Shown here piece after piece: positions 18,594 through 27,025 of a stretch of 52,959 nt of DNA (its first letter is position 1; the number at the start of each line of letters is the position of its first letter). The notes beneath the pieces are model-generated. The model ran no database searches. It saw nothing but the letters and a program-made list of their open reading frames with translations, and was not told the DNA's origin. A program made the translations under genes and the position numbers. This DNA comes from Sporolactobacillus mangiferae (GTDB lineage Bacteria; Bacillota; Bacilli; Bacillales; Sporolactobacillaceae), in the NCBI RefSeq assembly GCF_023336505.1, contig NZ_JAMAST010000017.1:1-52959 (forward strand). The letters run 5' to 3'.

Positions 18594-18632
18594 GGGGATG
18601 TCTCGCCGTTAAGAAACTTTTGAGACATCCCC
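18594..18632 (-). repeat. Fragment of dispersed element B with perfect hairpin
   Basis: GGGGATGTCTC ... GAGACATCCCC, an 11-bp perfect stem; read on the minus strand it begins GGGGATGTCTCAAAAG, like the left ends at 6046, 30160 and 45379. It lies in the 458-base gap 18398-18855. A second small hairpin (TTCGCCAG / CTGGCGAA, near 18787-18808) is also there; no gene was found. Confidence 0.6.
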
Positions 18633-18855
18633 AAATGGTGGTTCTGTTGTTAGTGAAGCATGTTATTTTTCATCACAAAGTGGCTTATGAGTATAAATGA
18701 GCCGAAAAATTTAACAGAGCAAATGATAAAGGTATTTTTTCCAGAGTTCTCACGGTCTCCGGAAAATCGTCAGGAAGACAATGGCTTCGCCAGAGCCCCT
18801 GGCGAAACTGCCGTTGCACTTATTCGTTATTAAAAATATATATTTGCTTACAGTA

Positions 18856-19263
18856 TTAAAAAAGTAATCTTTTCTTTTTTTTGTTTTTTCGCCCTTCAAT
18901 GACGGTTAAATGACCATGCTCTTTATTCTGTTGGTGTGTCAGTTTTTTTATCGAATACGTACCATTTTTGATTACTTTAAGCTTTGTTGCTGCATGCATA
19001 TTACGCGTTTTCCTGCTGTAAGCGGCAACCCTTCTCCGTCTTCGTGACTGGCGCGCTGCTTTCTTATAGCGTGCCTGATCAACATTCCCGGTCCATTCTG
19101 CAAGACGTCTGAAAAAGAATAAACCAATGATGACAACGAGAGCCAAAATAATCAATTGAGTAATAATCACTGTTTTCTGGCTCGGCAGAAACATGGAGAG
19201 CAGTCCGAAAAGTCCGAGCCCTCCGATAATAAGGAAGGTCAAAGAATAAAAAAATGTTTTCAA
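18856..19263 (-). CDS. yqhP: Small membrane protein YqhP
   Basis: About 135 residues with two N-terminal membrane helices (FFYSLTFLIIGGLGLFGLLS and VIITQLIILALVVIIGLFFF) and a strongly basic cytoplasmic tail rich in Arg and Lys (QSRRRRRVAAYSRK, ending KNKKKKRLLF). A GTG at 19269 is in frame, but GGGGGTGA abuts it; the TTG at 19263 is better spaced. It follows yqhQ in the same direction, as in B. subtilis. Function unknown; the tail could bind nucleic acid or acidic lipids (inference). Confidence 0.78.
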   Translation of the reverse strand: MKTFFYSLTFLIIGGLGLFGLLSMFLPSQKTVIITQLIILALVVIIGLFFFRRLAEWTGNVDQARYKKAARQSRRRRRVAAYSRKTRNMHAATKLKVIKNGTYSIKKLTHQQNKEHGHLTVIEGRKNKKKKRLLF

Positions 19264-19283
19264 GGACACTCACCCCCGTTAAG

Positions 19284-20234
19284 TTACAGCACTTGTTGTA
19301 CAAGTGTCTGATTTTTTTCGATTTCCGATTCTCTGCGTCGCATGGTTTCAAATGCACAGATACCGATTTCAATTTGTTCGTCGTCAGGCTCTTTTGTCGT
19401 CAGCAATTGAACCCAAAGTCCCGGGTAGCCAAGCCATCTTAGAACTGGAATATGCCGCACTTTATTGGTCAGCCGAAGGATCTCATAAGCAAGCCCCAGG
19501 TCGAGCGGAATCAGTGCAACCCGATAAATAAGGCGGAGCCAGAGCGGTTCAGTCGGGACGAAGAAATAGAGAAAGATACTGATTATTGCGGTAAACAGAA
19601 TATAGCTTGATCCGCAGCGATAATGAAGTCTTGAATGCTTCTTTACATTTGCAACGGTCAGCGATTCGCCGCTTTCAAATGTATTGATTACTTTATGCTC
19701 TGCACCATGATATTGAAACAGTCTTTTCATCATTGGCGTAAGCGAAACAAAATAAACATACCCGACAAGAAGCAGAATTTTAAAGAAACCTTCAAGCAAT
19801 ACTTGAGCAGCATCTCCAGATATTATGGGCTCAAAAAGATTGGCGACGAATGCCGGAACCAGGGTGAAAACAAATTTGGCAAACAGAAAGGACAGGATGC
19901 CAAGTGCGGTTAACCCAATAACGGTTTCCAGATGAATGCCTCTTTCGGGCTCATTTTCGATACGTTTATCATCGCCTGGATCTTCATCGAAGACTTCGGA
20001 CGCATAATTCAGATGTTTTGTTCCGATTGCGCTTGCTTCAATAATCGCTACCATACCGCGTATAATTGGTATTTTTCGAAAAAACGACAATGAGCGAAAC
20101 GTTTTTTTAGGTGCCTCGAAATAGGTGACGGAATGATCTTTGCGGCGCACAGCTGTTACCGTTGTGTATTTGCCGCCCATCATTACACCCTCAATGACAG
20201 CCTGACCGCCATATATTGAAAGATTTTTATGCAT
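19284..20234 (-). CDS. yqhQ: DUF1385 membrane protein YqhQ
   Basis: Conserved integral membrane protein, 316 residues. It has the family opening YGGQAVIEGVMM, several hydrophobic segments (about 105-130, 145-170, 205-250) and the conserved central YHGAEHKVINTFESGE and HSRLHYRCGSSY blocks. Function unknown, though widely conserved among Firmicutes. It forms a pair with yqhP and is divergent from yqhR. Confidence 0.9.
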   Translation of the reverse strand: MHKNLSIYGGQAVIEGVMMGGKYTTVTAVRRKDHSVTYFEAPKKTFRSLSFFRKIPIIRGMVAIIEASAIGTKHLNYASEVFDEDPGDDKRIENEPERGIHLETVIGLTALGILSFLFAKFVFTLVPAFVANLFEPIISGDAAQVLLEGFFKILLLVGYVYFVSLTPMMKRLFQYHGAEHKVINTFESGESLTVANVKKHSRLHYRCGSSYILFTAIISIFLYFFVPTEPLWLRLIYRVALIPLDLGLAYEILRLTNKVRHIPVLRWLGYPGLWVQLLTTKEPDDEQIEIGICAFETMRRRESEIEKNQTLVQQVL

Positions 20235-20447
20235 GATTGAATCAGCCCGATCTCTTTTTTGATTTAATGTTTATATACTTATATTTATTCTACCTGAATT
20301 TAGTTAAAACCTCTACATTTCTGCTGTTCCTGTATAACGATTTCCAATCGGGATTTTTTTCGTGTGAACCGCGGTTTAATGTACATGCTTTGCAGGCTTT
20401 TCGGGCATAATGATGCACATAAAAAACGTTTGGAAGAAGTGTGGGCG

Positions 20448-20960
20448 ATGGCCAGACGAGCAAAAAAAAGTAAATCCTCTAAAAAAAAGCAACCATTAGC
20501 TAAGTCATTGGGAAGAACTGCAATTACCGGATTATTCGGTGGTTTCTTTTGGGCGAGTATCGGGCTAGTCTGCTATCTGCTCAATTTTAGTAAAATCGGA
20601 CCTGCATTGCTATTTGATCCTTTTCCCTATTGGTCATGGAGGAGTCAGCTAAGCGGACAGATGCTTGCCGTCGCCGGCATCAGTGTGCTTTCGGTCTTCG
20701 TTGCCATGCTGTATCTTGTTGCATTCAGCAGGATAAAATCCATGTGGTTCTCCATTGGATTTGGTCTATGCTTATGGGGGGGCGTTTTTTTCCTGTGTCG
20801 ACCGTTTTTAAACCATTTGCCGCATCTGAAAAACCTGGATTTAAATACATTGATCACATCACTTTGTTTGTTCGCACTCTACGGTTTATTTATCGGTTAT
20901 TCGATTTCTTTTGATTTTGAAGAACAAAATTCAACCGGGAACAGCTATTCAAATCAGTAA
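20448..20960 (+). CDS. yqhR: Four-helix membrane protein YqhR
   Basis: About 170 residues: a basic N-terminus (RRAKKSKSSKKK) followed by four membrane helices. The segment GLFGGFFWASIGLVCYLLNFS is typical of YqhR. The frame is open to 20364, but GGAAGAAG is spaced for the ATG at 20448. In B. subtilis aroQ and papA follow; here efp follows directly. Confidence 0.78.
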   Translation: MARRAKKSKSSKKKQPLAKSLGRTAITGLFGGFFWASIGLVCYLLNFSKIGPALLFDPFPYWSWRSQLSGQMLAVAGISVLSVFVAMLYLVAFSRIKSMWFSIGFGLCLWGGVFFLCRPFLNHLPHLKNLDLNTLITSLCLFALYGLFIGYSISFDFEEQNSTGNSYSNQ

Positions 20961-21042
20961 TGCTGTGGTAAAATGGCTAAAGTGAATTTTTTTGCGTGTC
21001 GTTCATTGATGTGGGCGGGTAAATCACTGTTACATTTCTGTT

Positions 21043-21080
21043 CATGCATTTTTTCCGTTCAGGTGAATGCATGCTTTTTT
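21043..21080 (+). terminator. Terminator-like hairpin between yqhR and efp
   Basis: CATGCATT (21043-21050) pairs with AATGCATG (21066-21073) and is followed by CTTTTTT. It probably ends yqhR transcription about 80 bases after that gene. Confidence 0.55.
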
Positions 21081-21092
21081 CATGAGTGTGTT

Positions 21093-21129
21093 CATGCACA
21101 GCATTCTTTTTGAAAGAATGCTGTGCATG
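21093..21129 (+). other. 17-bp perfect inverted repeat in the efp leader
   Basis: CATGCACAGCATTCTTT and its exact reverse complement are separated by a three-base TTG. The hairpin would be very stable and ends 41 bases before the efp start. No T-run follows, so it is not a simple terminator. Confidence 0.85.
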
Positions 21130-21170
21130 GTTTCCCGCTGCTGCAAGCGATGCATTAAAGGAGGAAGCTT

Positions 21171-21728
21171 ATGATTTCTGTAAACGATTTTAAAACAGGC
21201 TTGACGATTGAAGTTGATGGAGATATATTATCCGTTATTGAATTCCAGCATGTCAAGCCGGGAAAAGGTGCGGCATTTGTTCGTTCGAAACTGAGAAATC
21301 TTCGTACCGGCGCCATTCAGGAAAAAACATTCCGCGGTGGTGAAAAAGTCAACCCTGCACGAATTGAAAACCGAAAAATGCAATATTTGTATTCAAGCGG
21401 TCCCACTTATACATTTATGGATATGGAATCCTATGAACAAATTGATCTGGATGAAAGCCAGATTAAAGAACAGCTTAATTTTCTAAAAGAAAATATGGAG
21501 TGTAACATCCAGTCTTATGAAGGTGAAACCCTGGGTGTTGCCCTTCCGAACACGGTGGTCCTTGAAGTGACTGCTACCGAGCCGGGCATTAAAGGAGATA
21601 CAGCATCCGGCGGATCAAAACCAGCTACTTTGGAAACAGGCTACGTGGTTCAGGTTCCGTTCTTTGTAAATGAGGGCGATAAGCTCGTTATTGATACACG
21701 TTCCGGACTTTACGTTTCCCGGGCGTAA
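21171..21728 (+). CDS. efp: Elongation factor P
   Basis: Binds the ribosome E site and relieves stalling at polyproline stretches. The 185-residue product has the KOW-like N-domain with the loop [12 protein letters not shown], in which Lys32 is the residue modified in other bacteria, followed by two OB domains ending in [25 protein letters not shown] precedes the ATG. Flanked by hairpins on both sides, so probably a single-gene transcript. Confidence 0.98.
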   Translation: MISVNDFKTGLTIEVDGDILSVIEFQHVKPGKGAAFVRSKLRNLRTGAIQEKTFRGGEKVNPARIENRKMQYLYSSGPTYTFMDMESYEQIDLDESQIKEQLNFLKENMECNIQSYEGETLGVALPNTVVLEVTATEPGIKGDTASGGSKPATLETGYVVQVPFFVNEGDKLVIDTRSGLYVSRA

Positions 21729-21765
21729 TTGATTCTTTGCTTAAACTAAATGGATATGCGATGCA

Positions 21766-21797
21766 AAACCAGCTTCTTCGGAAGCTGGTTTTTTTAA
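21766..21797 (+). terminator. Terminator after efp
   Basis: AACCAGCTTC-TTCG-GAAGCTGGTT followed by seven T's; ten-pair stem with a UUCG tetraloop. Confidence 0.92.
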
Positions 21798-21893
21798 GAG
21801 GTTAAAGAAGGATAAGATGGTGCCCTGCAGGCAACTAGCAAAACAATACAATGCCTTGCCTGGGCATCAATAAATCATGGTTGGAGATGGAGG

Positions 21894-21915
21894 ACCGGGC
21901 TATGCCCGGTTTTTC
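21894..21915 (+). terminator. Second copy of the repeated terminator
   Basis: ACCGGGC-TAT-GCCCGGT plus T-run, identical to that at 6400 including flanking GG and TTTTTCT. It abuts element A copy 2. Confidence 0.65.
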
Positions 21916-21920
21916 TAATA

Positions 21921-22071
21921 CTATAAGAAAGTATATAAAATTTAAGGAACATAGTATAAGCGGTCCGAAAAAACGCCGCGTCCTGCGGCTTATCGGACAC
22001 TAGGCCGTCCATGGCTGTCGCGACGGCGGCTTCGCCCGTGTCAAAGGCTTGGCAAAGCCAAGCTTTCTAAT
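21921..22071 (+). repeat. Dispersed GC-rich intergenic element A, copy 2
   Basis: Full 151-bp copy, the inverted counterpart of 883-1033. Order: AT-rich CTATAAGAAAGT end, GTCCGA...TCGGAC nested stem, GCTGTCGCGACGGC, then the hairpin GCTTGGC-AAA-GCCAAGC and the end TTTCTAAT. It sits between efp and spoIIIAA, where B. subtilis has yqhV. The rest of the 514-base gap (21729-22242) holds terminators and no gene. Confidence 0.82.
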
Positions 22072-22242
22072 GGGTTAACAAGTATTCTTTCACGTGATTC
22101 ACAACGGTAAAAATTGAGACTTGGAATAAGAATGAATCTGTCATGAGCCGACGTATCAATCATATTGTGTACAAGCAGACATATATTTTGAAGAGGACTT
22201 ATTAGTTGTCTGCCGCAAGTCATTGATCCGAGGTGAATGTCC

Positions 22243-23196
22243 TTGAAACAGATCCTTCCTTATCTACCTGAAGCTTTTCAGCAAATCATCTTTCGGATGC
22301 CTGAACATGACCGTGAAATGCTTGAAGAAATACGCCTGCGTACGGAAAGGCCGCTTGAACTGATTGTATCAGGGAAAAGGTGGAAACCGTCAGAAGGAAC
22401 CGAACTTCCCATTTTCCACAGAGAACAGGCCAGGCAGCTGCTGCAAAAAATCAGTAAATATTCATTGTACACGCTGGAAGAAGAACTAAAACGCGGATTT
22501 GTTACGATTCAGGGAGGGCACCGCATTGGACTTGCCGGACGGGTATTGACAGAACACGGTCATGTGCTTCGACTGCGCGATGTCACCTTCTTTAATATTC
22601 GGCTTGCAAAACAGAAGATCGGTGCTGCTCTCCCGCTTGTGCCTTATTTATATAATCGGTTTCGATGGTACAATACCCTTCTGATTGGCGCACCGCAAAC
22701 AGGAAAAACGACGATGCTGAGAGATTTGGCACGACTTGTGAGCGAAGGGATGCCTGAACGATATATCCAATCACGTAAAACGGCAATCGTCGATGAGCGC
22801 TCGGAAATTGCCGGCTGTGTGAACGGCGTTCCGCAAAATCGATTAGGATCACGTACGGATGTTATGGATGCCTGTCCAAAGGCGGAAGGGATGATGATGA
22901 TGATCCGATCCATGAGTCCTGAGGTGCTTATTGTTGACGAAATTGGAGGCAAAGCAGATACAGATGCCCTTTTTGAAGCACTCAATGCCGGGGTTTCGGT
23001 TATTGCAACCGCACATGGCTTTACCTTTGAACAGCTTGCTCAGCGCCCTTCCATCCGGCCGCTTGTCGATGCCCGTCTTTTTGACCGTTATGTGATCCTT
23101 TCGCGACGAAGTTACGTTGAACAAACGGGCTGCCGGCTTACGATACTGGACCAGTCAGGTAGAAAGATGTCTGCGACAGAAGGGATCTGGCAGTGA
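22243..23196 (+). CDS. spoIIIAA: Stage III sporulation ATPase SpoIIIAA
   Basis: Secretion-type ATPase on the mother-cell side of the SpoIIIA-SpoIIQ feeding complex. The 317-residue product has Walker A GAPQTGKT (149-156) and Walker B VLIVDEIGG. An ATG at 22237 is in frame but only one base from GAGGTG; the TTG at 22243 has normal spacing and is chosen. First gene of the eight-gene spoIIIA operon, overlapping spoIIIAB by four bases. Sigma-E control is expected from the family; I could not pick a convincing promoter. Confidence 0.93.
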   Translation: MKQILPYLPEAFQQIIFRMPEHDREMLEEIRLRTERPLELIVSGKRWKPSEGTELPIFHREQARQLLQKISKYSLYTLEEELKRGFVTIQGGHRIGLAGRVLTEHGHVLRLRDVTFFNIRLAKQKIGAALPLVPYLYNRFRWYNTLLIGAPQTGKTTMLRDLARLVSEGMPERYIQSRKTAIVDERSEIAGCVNGVPQNRLGSRTDVMDACPKAEGMMMMIRSMSPEVLIVDEIGGKADTDALFEALNAGVSVIATAHGFTFEQLAQRPSIRPLVDARLFDRYVILSRRSYVEQTGCRLTILDQSGRKMSATEGIWQ

Positions 23197-23708
23197 TAAA
23201 GATCATAGGGTCACTCTTAATCCTGTTTTCATCAACTGCGATTGGCTTGCTGCTTGCCAGGCGATATCGTGATCGTCCAAGAGAAATCCGTCAATGGCGT
23301 TCGGCACTTCAATCGATTGAAGCTGAAATTGTCTATGGACGTGTGCCTGTTGATCAGCTGGCGGATGATCTGTCCAGGCAAATGCCGGTACCGCTTTCAG
23401 ATTTTTTTACTTTACTTAAAGAATTACTGGACGGACAAGACCTGCCACTTCAGGATGCATGGATTCGAGCGGTTCATCAATTTTGGACGAGGACCTCAAT
23501 GAAGCAGCCCGAAAAAGAAATTATACTCCAGTTTGGTTCAACACTTGGAGCGGAGGATGCAGAAAATCAGCAAAGGCATATTCAGCTCGCCCTCGCTCAT
23601 TTGGCACGCGAGGAGTCAGATGCACGTCAGGCTCAGAAATCCAATGAGAAAATGATGCGAAGTTTAGGTGTTTTAACCGGAGTTTTGATCGTTCTGTTAT
23701 TTCTATAA
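23193..23708 (+). CDS. spoIIIAB: Stage III sporulation protein SpoIIIAB
   Basis: Membrane protein, 171 residues, related to type II secretion platform proteins. It has an N-terminal helix (IIGSLLILFSSTAIGLLLA), a helical cytoplasmic domain and a C-terminal helix (LGVLTGVLIVLLFL). A GTG start overlaps the spoIIIAA stop (GTGA). It is followed by an unusual gap of 167 bases before spoIIIAC; the rest of the operon is nearly continuous. Confidence 0.93.
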   Translation: MIKIIGSLLILFSSTAIGLLLARRYRDRPREIRQWRSALQSIEAEIVYGRVPVDQLADDLSRQMPVPLSDFFTLLKELLDGQDLPLQDAWIRAVHQFWTRTSMKQPEKEIILQFGSTLGAEDAENQQRHIQLALAHLAREESDARQAQKSNEKMMRSLGVLTGVLIVLLFL

Positions 23709-23875
23709 GTTAGGCTCTGTTCAGCGTTGCTGCTGCTTTTTTGATTCATTGGTTTGCTGAACTTGTGTAAGAACAAGTCTTACTTTGAATACATGATGGA
23801 ATACAAGATGACTCTTTAACAGATCCATAAATTAAAGCTGACTTTCATGTGCTGCGAGGGAGAGGAGGGGGCCCC

Positions 23876-24079
23876 GTGTCATTAGATGTAAATACGATTT
23901 TTCAAATTGCAGGCATCGGTATTATTGTTGCGATGATCCAGACAGTCTTAAAACAAATGGGAAAAGAGGACTGGGCGCAATGGGTCACATTAATCGGGTT
24001 TATTGTGATTCTCTACATGGCTGCAACGCTCATTGATGATCTGTTTGAGAAAATACGCCAGGTATTTCTGAACATGTAA
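23876..24079 (+). CDS. spoIIIAC: Stage III sporulation protein SpoIIIAC
   Basis: Small membrane protein of 67 residues with two helices (TIFQIAGIGIIVAMIQTVL and WVTLIGFIVILYMAATLI). It is nearly superimposable on the B. subtilis protein around QMGKEDWAQWVTLIGF. The GTG at 23876 follows GAGGAGGGG; the longer upstream frame lacks homology. Confidence 0.93.
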   Translation: MSLDVNTIFQIAGIGIIVAMIQTVLKQMGKEDWAQWVTLIGFIVILYMAATLIDDLFEKIRQVFLNM

Positions 24080-24093
24080 CGGGGAGACGGCCA

Positions 24094-24495
24094 ATGGATA
24101 TACTTCAGATCGTCGGGCTGGGACTCGCCGCCACATTTCTCGCCCTCGTACTTAAGGAAAAAAATCAAGTGTTCGCGCTGGTGGTTTCAGTTGCAGCGAG
24201 TGTCTTTATTTTATTGATGTTGATCGACCAGATTCAGCTGGTCATGAATATGTTAAAAAGCATGGCGAAAAATGCACATTTAAATAACGTTTATGTGGCT
24301 ACTATTATTAAAATCATTGGCATTGCTTATATATCGGAATTTGGGGCACAAATTGCGAAAGATGCCGGCCAGGGCTCGATGGCAGGGAAAATTGAATTGG
24401 CAGGAAAGATCATTATTCTTGTGATGGCAATTCCGATTTTGACAGCGATCGTTGAAACGATTATGAATTTAATGCCGCAAATGGGAGGTGGTTAA
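24094..24495 (+). CDS. spoIIIAD: Stage III sporulation protein SpoIIIAD
   Basis: Membrane protein of 133 residues with four hydrophobic segments and the family segment VYVATIIKIIGIAYISEFGA. It lies 14 bases after spoIIIAC, and GGGGAGA precedes the ATG. Part of the mother-cell membrane assembly of the SpoIIIA complex. Confidence 0.94.
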   Translation: MDILQIVGLGLAATFLALVLKEKNQVFALVVSVAASVFILLMLIDQIQLVMNMLKSMAKNAHLNNVYVATIIKIIGIAYISEFGAQIAKDAGQGSMAGKIELAGKIIILVMAIPILTAIVETIMNLMPQMGGG

Positions 24496-24496
24496 A

Positions 24497-25696
24497 ATGG
24501 CGGTCCGCAAAAGGATAGATGGTCTGCATGTTCTTTTTATTTTCATGGCAGTTCTGTTTTTTATTTTTTGTGCGGACAAGCCGGTTTATGCGGATCAGTC
24601 AGGTAATTCAGTTAAAGAATGGTCTGATCAGCAGCTGGATAAATTGGATACTGCTCAGATCGAGACCTATTGGAAAAAGGTTGTTAACGATTATGGCGGT
24701 TATCTTCCCGAGACCGATCCGAGTTTCAAAAATTTTGTGCATTCAAATAAGCAGGGCTTTGTTAAGCAGCTGATTAGCGGGGCGGTACATTCATTGTTCC
24801 ATGAACTGCTGGTGAGCAGTAAGCTTCTTGGCACGCTGATTTTACTTACCGTCTTCTCCACATTGCTTCAGACCATTCAGTCTGCATTTGAGCATAAAGC
24901 AGTATCAAAGGTTGCTTATATCGTTGTGACAATGGTGCTGATCATTCTTCTCCTCAACAGTTTTCACCTTGTCATTACCTATATGAATGATACGGTGAAT
25001 ACGATGAGCCATTTTCTTGTTGCACTCATTCCGCTTATTTTTGCGTTGACTGCTGTTACGGGAGGTATGGCATCGGTTGCCTTTTTTCATCCACTTGTGA
25101 TCTTTCTTGTGAATGCATCCGGCTGGCTGATTTCATCCTTTGTCATTCCCATGCTGATCCTGTCCGCATTGCTCGCAATTGTCAGTACCCTTTCTGACCA
25201 TTACAAACTGACAAGGCTGAGTGACCTTTTGAAAAACGTAGCGCTCTTTACTTTAGCTGGTTTTTTCGCCGTTTTTCTAGGTGTGATTTCAGTTCAGGGA
25301 GCGGCAACAGCCATATCTGACGGACTGATGGTGAAATCGGCAAAGTTTTTTACAGGAAATTTTATTCCTGTTGTTGGGCGAATGTTTACAGAGGCAGCGG
25401 ACACAATTATGGGCGCATCCGTGTTACTTAAGAATACGGTTGGTATCGCCGGCTTACTTATTTTGATTTGCATAACTATTTTTCCACTTATAAAAATTCT
25501 GTCACTCGCATTTATATACAATCTGGCAGCGGCGGTCCTTCAGCCGCTTGGTGGCGGACCGGTTATCGATTGCCTTGTTATTATGGCGAAAAGTGTTTTT
25601 TATCTTTTTGCTTCGCTTGCCGTTGTTTCACTGATGTTCTTTCTTGCAATCACGATCATCATTGCGTCGGGAAATCTCTCGCTGATGGTTCGATAG
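24497..25696 (+). CDS. spoIIIAE: Stage III sporulation protein SpoIIIAE
   Basis: Large polytopic membrane protein of 399 residues: a signal-like first helix ending near YAD, an extracytoplasmic helical stretch, then about seven membrane helices. A GTG at 24488 is in frame, but GGGAGG is spaced for the ATG at 24497, one base after the spoIIIAD stop. The family resembles export or permease components of the feeding channel. Confidence 0.94.
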   Translation: MAVRKRIDGLHVLFIFMAVLFFIFCADKPVYADQSGNSVKEWSDQQLDKLDTAQIETYWKKVVNDYGGYLPETDPSFKNFVHSNKQGFVKQLISGAVHSLFHELLVSSKLLGTLILLTVFSTLLQTIQSAFEHKAVSKVAYIVVTMVLIILLLNSFHLVITYMNDTVNTMSHFLVALIPLIFALTAVTGGMASVAFFHPLVIFLVNASGWLISSFVIPMLILSALLAIVSTLSDHYKLTRLSDLLKNVALFTLAGFFAVFLGVISVQGAATAISDGLMVKSAKFFTGNFIPVVGRMFTEAADTIMGASVLLKNTVGIAGLLILICITIFPLIKILSLAFIYNLAAAVLQPLGGGPVIDCLVIMAKSVFYLFASLAVVSLMFFLAITIIIASGNLSLMVR

Positions 25697-25710
25697 GGGG
25701 GATTTTTAAT

Positions 25711-26346
25711 ATGAACTATCTCGTCCATTGGGTATCAGAAGTTGTTTTGATCGTTCTCTTTGCCGTTATTCTCGAGTTACTTATACCGGCCGGAGCATTT
25801 CAAAAATACATCAAGTTTGTTATTGGGCTTGTACTCATTGTTGCGCTTTTGGATCCTGTCATCCGGCTGTTCCATGTGGATCCAAATAGTCTTCTTGGAG
25901 ATCTGAATACGGAGCGGTACAACGGATCCGTAAAAAATGAAACATACCGGCAAAAAAGTGAGATACAAAAGGATCAAGCCGCATATATTCAAGAACAAGT
26001 GGTTGTCCAGATGAAGAATCAAGTGAAGGAGGAGTTGAATGAGAAATACGGATTGCAGATCACCCATTTGGCACTTACTGCAAAAAAAAATACCGGACAA
26101 GAATTTTCTTTGGACAAGGTTACGGTCACTGTGGGCAAAGCAGATACAGATTCAGGCGGCCAAGAATCAGGAAGTCAGACCATTCAACCCGTTAAAAGTG
26201 TTTCAATCAACATAGGTAAAGCGAGACATGTGCCTGAAAGTAAGAAATATGAATACAAAAAGCTGAGCGGCGTCCGCTCCTTCCTTGGCAAACGATGGGC
26301 GCTTGATCCGGGCCTCATCAAAATAAATACTGAAGGAGGGGGTTAA
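25711..26346 (+). CDS. spoIIIAF: Stage III sporulation protein SpoIIIAF
   Basis: A 211-residue protein with two N-terminal helices (VVLIVLFAVILELLIPAG and FVIGLVLIVALLDPVI) and a soluble ring-building-like domain outside the membrane. The frame extends 81 codons upstream through spoIIIAE, but GGGGGG precedes the ATG at 25711 and homology starts at MNYLVHWVSE. It is followed six bases later by spoIIIAG. Confidence 0.93.
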   Translation: MNYLVHWVSEVVLIVLFAVILELLIPAGAFQKYIKFVIGLVLIVALLDPVIRLFHVDPNSLLGDLNTERYNGSVKNETYRQKSEIQKDQAAYIQEQVVVQMKNQVKEELNEKYGLQITHLALTAKKNTGQEFSLDKVTVTVGKADTDSGGQESGSQTIQPVKSVSINIGKARHVPESKKYEYKKLSGVRSFLGKRWALDPGLIKINTEGGG

Positions 26347-26352
26347 CCCGAG

Positions 26353-27012
26353 ATGCGATGGATCAAACCTATGCTGCAAATGATTTTCGGTAATCAGGAC
26401 CATGACGGAAAGTTTACAAAAAATACAAAAAATACGTTTGTAAAACTTGTGATGCTGGCACTGGTCGGCATGGCGCTGCTCACGGCAAATCATTTTTTCT
26501 CAGGAAAACCTTCCTCCGCAACGCAGGAAAGCAAAACAGTATTCAGCAGCAAGGATTCCAAAGATTTGTCGGAGATCAAGGCTGGCGGCAGCCAGAATGC
26601 GTCAACGACGATTGAAAAATATGAATCCTATGTGAATCAAAATCTGAAAAATATATTAGAACAAATCCGTGGTGTATCCAATGTATCGGTGATGGTCACG
26701 TTTGCCTCAACAGAAAAGAACATCTATCAAAATAATACTAAGACACAAGATAATCAGACAAGCGAGACGGATCGAAACGGCGGGAAGCGTGAAGTGAACG
26801 AACGGAATGAGGACACGGAAGTTGTGATGATTGATCGTGATGGCAATAAGGCACCGGTTGTTATCGGGAAGGAACAGCCGACGGTTCGTGGTGTCATCGT
26901 CGTTGCACAGGGAGCTGCCGAGCCAACCATTAAAGTACAGATCATGAATGCAGTTGCGACGGTTTTGGACATCCCTACTTATAAGGTTGAAGTATTGGAT
27001 AAAAATGAATGA
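26353..27012 (+). CDS. spoIIIAG: Stage III sporulation protein SpoIIIAG
   Basis: A 219-residue single-pass protein whose extracytoplasmic domain forms the large ring of the feeding channel in B. subtilis. Helix near 31-48 (VKLVMLALVGMALLTANHFF), then the conserved core YESYVNQNLKNILEQIRGV, and AVATVLDIPTYKVEVLD at the end. The GGAGGGGG site lies in the last codons of spoIIIAF. Confidence 0.94.
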   Translation: MRWIKPMLQMIFGNQDHDGKFTKNTKNTFVKLVMLALVGMALLTANHFFSGKPSSATQESKTVFSSKDSKDLSEIKAGGSQNASTTIEKYESYVNQNLKNILEQIRGVSNVSVMVTFASTEKNIYQNNTKTQDNQTSETDRNGGKREVNERNEDTEVVMIDRDGNKAPVVIGKEQPTVRGVIVVAQGAAEPTIKVQIMNAVATVLDIPTYKVEVLDKNE

Positions 27013-27025
27013 GGAGGCAATCCAA

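Noticed and set aside
18740-18840. A fourth copy of element A
   Set aside because: Shares only short words such as GGCTTCGCC and its own small hairpin; alignment to the 151-bp element is not convincing.
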